A DNA stretch of 64,000 bases from contig CM062808.1 in assembly GCA_031772625.1 (NCBI GenBank), forward strand, positions 139,540,605-139,604,604, given 5' to 3'. Below, piece after piece: positions 57,990 through 64,000 of this stretch; position 1 is the first letter of the stretch; the number at the start of each line of letters is the position of its first letter. Origin of the DNA: Pinus tabuliformis (lineage: Eukaryota; Streptophyta; Pinopsida; Pinales; Pinaceae). The notes below the pieces were generated by a model, which was not told the DNA's origin, did not search any database, and saw nothing but the letters and a program-made list of their open reading frames with translations. Position numbers and translations under genes: made by a program.

Positions 57990-58870
57990 GAAAGTAAGAG
58001 ATTAATTGCAACTCTTTAATAATTTATTTCTATAATAAAAAAGAAGGGAAAGAAGCACTCCAAGATCTCTATAGTTTTGTTGACTTAACAAGTCAAGAAG
58101 GTTGGTAGTTTGGAAAATGTTTTGGAAATGAGAATGGATGTGAGTAAGAGCTGGACAATCTAAGAGAGTGTTTTTCATCTTCAACCCTCTTAGTATAGCA
58201 AAGATGACACATTCTTTCATCCCATGGTGTTTTGGGAATAGACCAACGACCTGTTTAACTATGAAGCTCATGAGAATTAGTTATTATCTTTGCAATGTTC
58301 ATTTTCTTTTTATTACTGGTCAAGACATAAATATAATTTTAGTTAGCAAGGGTGGATTTGATCACCTCATTATAATATCTTACCTTCCTTTTTCCCTCTA
58401 GCTCCTTATCATCCCATAATTTATCCTTAAATTTGGAGGTAATAATATTTTTAATACTATCCTTATTCCCTAAGATGATCTTCTCCTTTATCCCCCAATG
58501 GTCGAGCCAAGATTGGGCATCCTTATGCCATCTATGCTTGAGACAGATGTGGGGATTTTTGCTAGAGTTAGAAGAGATTTTGGGAACCTCTTGGCTTCCA
58601 TGTTGTAAAACTTCTTCTTATACATCAAATACCTAAACATAGCCATGCTTTCAATGAGGGAAAGGCTAGCTTTGATCAAGAGGATAGGATAGGGAATATT
58701 TCCTTTAATCTTAAGGTTGTAGGTTATAAATTTCTTTTGAATCATCTCGATCTTCCTCCAAGACTCTCTGGATATACTACAACCCCAAACCTCACATCCA
58801 TATAAAATAATATGGGTGACGAGAGTCTCAAAGAGGAACCCTTTTATATTCGAAATCCAAAGATCGGCTC
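57990..58870 (-). mobile_element. LINE (L1-type) ORF2 3'-end fragment
   Basis: On the minus strand broken frames read GFLFETLVTHIILYGCEVWG and then CSISRESWRKIEMIQKKF (the post-RT region with YG-x-E-x-WG typical of L1 ORF2). Later come LIKASLSLIESMAMFRYLMY, WHKDAQSWLDHWG and a C-terminal zinc-binding-like stretch ending DCPALTHIHSHFQNI. Stops and shifts are frequent. No poly(A) tail is preserved at the left end. Confidence 0.7.
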
Positions 58871-58924
58871 ATTTGCAATTGTTTTCAAGCTCATAATAAG
58901 TTTTCCAGCCTCCAATAAAACCAA

Positions 58925-59050
58925 CCTAGATCCATCTTAACTCTTGATCTACCAAAGATCAAATCTCTTGAGATGCAAACCTCTTTTAGAGTGAAAAGAG
59001 ATTTGATCCCTCTCAACCCTTGGTAGATTTAGAGTTAAGATGGATCTAGG
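58925..59050. mobile_element. MITE-like palindromic element, copy 3
   Basis: 126 bp with terminal inverted repeats of about 31 bp starting CCTAGATCCATCTTAACTCT, with two mismatches between arms. The centre pairs AGATCAAATCTCTT with AAGAGATTTGATC. It is related to the elements at 30905 and 31733, 27 kb away, so it is a dispersed family. No clear target duplication. Confidence 0.7.
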
Positions 59051-60339
59051 CTAGTATAAATATAATTATAGATTGTATTAATATTGAGAAATTTAAAAGA
59101 ATAATCCAACCTCAAATATAAATGATAAACTATTCTTCTCGATAATTGATACATTTGATCAAGTATTATTCTCAATAGTTAAAAGTTCATTTCAGTCATT
59201 TTAATTATTAATCCCTCACTCCCTATTTCCACAATCTATAATGGACATTTTCACACTTTCTTCCATTTCATGAATTTCAACTAAATTATGTCTTTCAATA
59301 TTTGAGTACATTTCATGATTTCTTTATATCTATAGAAACCTTATACAATTTATAGAATCAAAAGATGCATTAAATAATATTTAGAATGTTGATATCTTTT
59401 TATTTCAAAGATGTCTCAACTTGCCATATTTATTTATTTTTAGTAGTGTTCTAAAACATTTTTAATATAGCTACATATTTTTTGTGTTAACAAACTCTAC
59501 AATTTATGTGAACTACTCAAATTTCCATGATGCAATGTGTCTTATTTTTTCATATATAGATCATCACGTACACATTATGTTCATCTTCTTCTTATTTTCA
59601 AAGCATAAGCATTATTTTATATTTATATTTTTCTTCTTCTTAAATTAACAAAGCCTATATTAAACAAAGTCTTTCGGTAGAAATCACATGGGAGAATTTT
59701 TTTTGGCCGACACGTTTTGAACCAACAAGGGTGGTTCATCATCAAGACCAGATGAAGAAGCAGACCATGGAAAAAGCTTAAATAGAGAGCAATGTAGAAA
59801 CATAATTTCAAGTAACGACTATATTTGAACAATAATGTTTCAATTATAATATTAATTTATTAAAAACAAATATTATTAAATAACGGCTATATTAAACTGC
59901 TAGTTTTTAAAAAAATATTTAAATAATGATATTATTTCATTAATTTATTAAAAATATTAATAGGTAACCACTATATTAAATGGCTATATTAAGTGCACCC
60001 CAATAATTACCAACAAAAGAAAACCCTGTTCTTAAACATTAAATTAAATAATAGAACCTTGTTCTTGAAGATTAAATGCAGTTAAAAAATGGAGAGCAAT
60101 GATTATTTCAACACAAAGTTATTGTTCAGATTACAATCTGCAGGAGCAACTGAAGCCACCATGTTGGTTGCTCCATCCACTATTTGTATCGTTATATTAT
60201 ACTTTACGTACCAGATTTCCAGTGTAAACTAACATAAAGAAACTCGCTAATCTGCCTACTGTTTCGGCTTATGCTGCGAAGTAGTTTCCATTTTTTACGA
60301 GATAAAACTAGAGCCCTTTGCTGATCGAGCCAAATCATC
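59051..60339. other. A/T-rich flank downstream of the LCYB copy
   Basis: No gene seen. 59850-60000 has repeated ATTAAAAATATTAATA-type words. The part next to 60340 would be the 3' UTR of the LCYB copy. No poly(A) signal can be singled out with confidence. Confidence 0.4.
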
Positions 60340-61866
60340 CTATTCCCTCTCCCTCACCAAATTATTAATCATCTTTAATAGAGGTAAAGTACCCTTTGTC
60401 ATGATCTCTATCCTGGATGTGTTTGAGGCATGGGCAAAGAAAGCCAGCCCGATGACAGCAAGGTCAGGGAGAAACAACCTCGAGGACAGAAAACCATGCC
60501 AATAAGAGGGTTCCAAGTCAAAGAAGACATTGAAGAATCTCCTCGTCCCTTCCAAATCCAACTTCAGCAGAATATCCATTCCAAGGCAGAAGAATTCTCT
60601 CTGCTGTCTCCTATCCATGGGCCACAAATCCTTCCAAACCTCGGCTGATAGTTTGTCGCCAGTAATTCTTTTTCCAGACCCAAGACATTTAACAATTGAG
60701 CTGGCTAAAACCGGAGTTGCAGCCAAAGTTCTCGCCAGCATGTATCCAGTTGATGGATGCACCATTCTTGCAGTTCCTCCTATTCCCAATATTCTTTGAG
60801 GAATCACAGGCAATGGACCTCCCATGGGGGTAACACATATTTCATCCTCTTCTATGATCTTCACCTAAATCCGCAGATGCTTCAATCTAGCCACCATCCT
60901 TTTCTGGATCTCCTCCACAGAAACACCAGGCCTTGCAACAAGAGTTGTCTCCTTCAAGAAAATTCTAGTCGGTGAGAAGGGCATTGCATATAAAAAAGTA
61001 GGAATCTTCTTGTTGTTGCTCCTGAGCACCACTTCATTGCTAAGATGAGAATCTTTGTAGTCCATAAAGACCATTTTGTCCACATCAAATGGATGACCAT
61101 CAAGTTCCGCCAAGATCCCATATGCCACCTGATACCCAGGATCATAGGGCTTGTCGTACTCAACCAAACAGCGCGAAAATCCCGTGGCATCCAGCCCCAC
61201 AGATGCTTGTAGTGTAACCCCATCACTACACGAAACAAGAGTCCGTGAAGCCTCATGGATCACATTTCTAACTTTGGCTTGGTGAAACTGAACACCATTG
61301 GATATGCACTTCCTCATCATATTTGGTTTCAGCAGCCTTCTATTGACTCTACCATAGGGCCTGTCTAAAAATTTCTTGGTCTTATCATCCATATAAGCAA
61401 CAGCACCTGACCATGTTGTATCCAGGCAATCTAGGAGGTCCATGGCCTCAAATTCATCCACCCACATGCCATAATTGTTGGGCCAAATGCTCTGTGGAGA
61501 TGGGTCTATGCAACACACTGAAATTTCTGCTTCTGAGACCTGTTGGGCAACAGCAAGCCCTGCAGGGCCACCCCCAACAACCACCAAGTCCATCGGCAAC
61601 TGCTTGGATGGATCATATTCGGGAAGCTCAAACTCAAGGCTCTCCTTCTTGGCCTCTGGAACGAGCTCCAGCAGGGTCCTTCTCGCTTTCAATACACATG
61701 TTGTTTTTCTACTACTAAATAAAACACTTCTACTACTTCCACACTTTCTAAGTCTGAAAAGAAAAGGAAAATCACTATGCTGGCTATGTTTGTGTGTATC
61801 TCTCGAACGTACATGAAATGAATTAAATGAATGCATTCCATTGTGTAATCTGAGAATGGTGTCCAT
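60340..61866 (-). pseudogene. LCYB: Lycopene beta-cyclase (LCYB), with in-frame amber and motif lesions
   Basis: LCYB cyclises the ends of lycopene to make beta-carotene in plastids. Start taken at ATG 61866 (MDTILRLHNGM), because angiosperm LCYBs begin MDT; an in-frame ATG 18 codons upstream also exists. Full length is 508 codons plus stop, normal for the family and without introns, as usual. Visible in order: a Ser/Arg-rich transit-peptide-like N-terminus; the FAD-binding VVGGGPAGLAVAQQ; WPNNYGMWVDEFEAMDLLDC; DRPYGRVNRR; LDATGFSRCLV; FMDYKDSH; FLYAMPFSPTRIFLKET; GGPLPVIPQR; GGTARMVHPSTGYM; EPSYWHGFLSSRL. Three lesions: TAG at 60865-60867 (codon 334, family Lys); Lys for the first Glu of FLEET; Arg for Gly in GGTAGMVHPS. 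Loss of the C-terminal third should abolish activity. Sequencing error could explain one change but hardly all three. Confidence 0.93.
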
Positions 61867-62072
61867 AACTTCTTCCTTAATTGCTTTCAGCTCTGGAACA
61901 TGCATAATCTGCCCACGCATTAAGGTCGGTCAAGTAGAGCATGAGCCATAACGGAGTTGGATGTGAACAAATCTGAAAGAAGATGAATTTGGAATAGTTT
62001 GAATTCAACGAGGACAATTATTGAAGTTTGTGTTGAGTGGAGAGTGGAAATGTGAGCATCTTCAACAAGCCA

Positions 62073-62388
62073 CTCGATTCCCAGCGAATCCAGGCCAGGT
62101 TAAGTGGTTCCTGTTGAACAGGTGCCTCTGATAAATGGCGTAGTCTAACCAGGCGGAGGAATTGCCTGGAACCTCCGCCAGTCGGCAAATTTTCTGTCTC
62201 CGGCCATCGTCATTCTTTCCCCTCAAACCTCTCGATTCCTAGCTAATCCAGGCCAGGTAAGTGGTTCATGTTGAATAGGTTCCTCTGATAAATGGAGTAG
62301 TCTAACCAGACAGAGGAATTGCCCGGAACCTCCGCCGATTGAAAAATTTTCTGACTCCGGCCACCGGCATTTTTTTCCCCTCAAACCT
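62073..62388. repeat. 158-bp tandem duplication upstream of LCYB
   Basis: Copies 62073-62230 and 62231-62388 share CAGGCCAGGT, CCTCTGATAAATGG, AGTCTAACCAG and GGAACCTCCGCC blocks at roughly 85% by eye. It starts 207 bp upstream of the LCYB ATG, so it lies in the 5' UTR or proximal promoter. Open frames across it are by-products. Confidence 0.9.
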
Positions 62389-62624
62389 CGATGTCTGTCG
62401 CTCCATGCAGGAATGTCTGGCAATTCGATGGTAGTGGGATGTGACTGTCCAGAATTGACCTGACATCTTTGTAGATGGTAATAGATACACAGCATGTATG
62501 AAGGATGGCTAGTTTCTTTGCTGAACTTTCCGATGACCCGTCAAAACAAGCCTCAATACCATCCACGGTCACCCCAAACCATGCATGCAATTAAAGGATG
62601 GATCGACTGCCATTAGAAATTTAA

Positions 62625-62698
62625 ATTTTGAATTTTCAAAATGTCGCGCATAGCTACATGAATTTTGAATTTTTAAAATGCCGCACATAGCTACATGA
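62625..62698. repeat. 37-bp tandem repeat in the LCYB upstream region
   Basis: ATTTTGAATTTTCAAAATGT followed by CGCGCATAGCTACATGA is repeated directly with a few changes. The TTTTGAATTTTCAAAA core is itself nearly palindromic. Confidence 0.8.
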
Positions 62699-64000
62699 AC
62701 ATGGGAGAGGCAGGATTTTTATGGCCTGGATTTTTTCAAACATAACGGCCATGTTTCAATGGCTCAGCTGTCTCAATATCTATAAGCTTTCCTTCCCTCT
62801 TCGATACCGATGGAGACCCTAAGTTTTGAGAAGTGGCCAAGAGTAGGTTGATTACACTATGGTAGGGTGAATCTCAGGTGTGTTTATTTTCCTTTTTCAA
62901 ATTTAATTCCATTTTGCGCATGAAAATAATCACTTACTCTTAAAGTTCACAAAGCTAACACTTTGGGCTTAATCCTTTTCAAAATTTCTTAAATCCGCAG
63001 AGCCGATGAAGCACCTTGAAAAGATTGCCATATAATCATGAACGGTAGGAAGAATTTTGTCATCTTAGCTCCTTGAAATACTGAAATGATAACTGTCAAA
63101 ATCCTTTGGAATACTCACAAATCTCCACCACATTAATTATTACTATGTTGTAATGGTTGTCAAATAACCATATTTATCCTCTCTAGGCACCTCAATCCCA
63201 CAGAGTTGCGGTCAACTGAGGGATGTCATAATTGAGAAGAATCAGTCCATATGACCGTGGCCTTTTACTGCTATCGGACGTTGAGAGAAGGAAGTTGGCG
63301 TTGTTGTTCTGCGTAACTTTCATGGTTTTTCTCTTTCAACAATCGCAGAAAGAGAGGTTCCACATATTCCATAGTGGGATCTTCCAAAGTTATAAGTCGG
63401 TACCTAATTTTAGTATGACTCACTCCAAGTCTGTCTCTGCCATTATGATTTCTCAAGAATGAACTTTTGTTCGTTGATCCTTTGTTGTAGATTTATATTT
63501 CAGGCTATAGAATACGATGTTGTATTTTCATGTTTGTGAGAGTCTCGACCACAATTTACTTGAAAAATTACTACTTTAAAGTCACAGCTGTTACCAGATA
63601 ATTTGTTGTAGATTTATATTTTAACCTATAGATGTTGAAATATAATTTCAACTGTAGCTCCATTAAACGATGACCATAAAACCATTTCAGGAAAACCTCC
63701 AGGCTTATCACACCACTTTTCATGAGCAAGTGGTATTCTATCAAACGCCCCTGATACTGTACACCTTTCGACGCGTGTCCACAATGCTTTTTCCAAAACC
63801 ACTTTTCATCGGGACGTGATAGCCGTTTGATCGAAATGAAGGCTATCCACCGTTGATTAAAGTCAAAGCTGCATATAGCCCTGTAGCAAACACATTGCGT
63901 GAAGTTTTTGGTTGACCGCCAGTAAAACAATAAGTAAAATTAATTGAGGTTCGTAAATATAGGTAAAAGATTTTAGTTCATTTTGTACGTAAGTATGGCA
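62699..64000. other. Distal upstream region of LCYB, no gene seen
   Basis: Frames at 63232-63462 (plus) and 63571-63930 (minus) show no recognisable domain, and the DNA looks non-coding. A/T-rich with an ACGCGTGTCC word near 63772. Confidence 0.4.

Noticed and set aside
60862-60870. Programmed stop-codon readthrough in LCYB
   Set aside because: The bases after the TAG (GTG AAG) do not match the known CAR-YYA or CTA readthrough contexts, and two other damaging changes are present.
61413-61816. Plus-strand open frames opposite LCYB (also 60430-60975)
   Set aside because: Shadows of the LCYB coding strand.
63571-63930. 119-codon minus-strand open frame upstream of LCYB
   Set aside because: No recognisable domain; composition and position fit non-coding DNA.
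1-64000. tRNA, rRNA or other structured RNA genes of the host
   Set aside because: No cloverleaf, conserved A/B box pair or rRNA segment could be recognised by eye.

Overview
This is nuclear DNA from a large-genome seed plant. The evidence is nested LTR retrotransposons, host gene fragments with plant-type introns, and a plant-type lycopene beta-cyclase (LCYB) at the right end. The long, old, non-autonomous LTR elements suggest a conifer or other gymnosperm, but that is an inference. I see no intact protein-coding gene: every coding region carries stops, frameshifts or truncation.

Layout. (1) 1-926 is a broken Ty3/gypsy pol end. 1636-4720 is a decayed, unrecognised reading frame of about 1,025 codons with a C-terminal coiled coil. 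(2) About 5.4-29.3 kb is one plus-strand Ty3/gypsy chromovirus, opened by later insertions. Element G (7030-12960, TSD GAATG) sits in its reverse transcriptase. Element L (15172-27450) sits in its 3' LTR. A complete but disabled Ty1/copia element K (21816-27108, TSD GGAGG) sits inside the 5' LTR of L. G and L are minus-strand and carry only Gag-like protein between 2.1-2.2 kb LTRs. (3) 29.3-32.8 kb is AT-rich DNA with a receptor-kinase scrap joined to an ABC-transporter scrap, a tandem duplication of about 0.75 kb, and two copies of a MITE-like palindromic repeat. (4) 32848-50886 (TSD GAGAG) is element Y, a minus-strand Tat-like element with Gag and protease only. It has an antisense spliced ORF and LTRs built of two versus three units of about 1.07 kb. 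Its relative X (33021-38060, TSD CTCTC) is inserted in its 3' LTR. X and Y both carry many copies of a short stem-loop motif whose arms co-vary. (5) 50.9-60.3 kb is mostly unassigned DNA with kinase scraps, an MSL mechanosensitive-channel pseudogene, a LINE 3' end and a third MITE-like copy. (6) 60340-61866 (minus) is LCYB with an in-frame amber codon and two radical substitutions in conserved motifs, so it is probably a pseudogene. A 158-bp tandem duplication lies just upstream.

Insertion order inferred from nesting: chromovirus first, then L and G independently, then K into L. Separately, Y entered and then X entered Y. The four minus-strand elements (G, L, X, Y) lack recognisable reverse transcriptase, RNase H and integrase. 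They must have been mobilised in trans, possibly by autonomous relatives outside the window.
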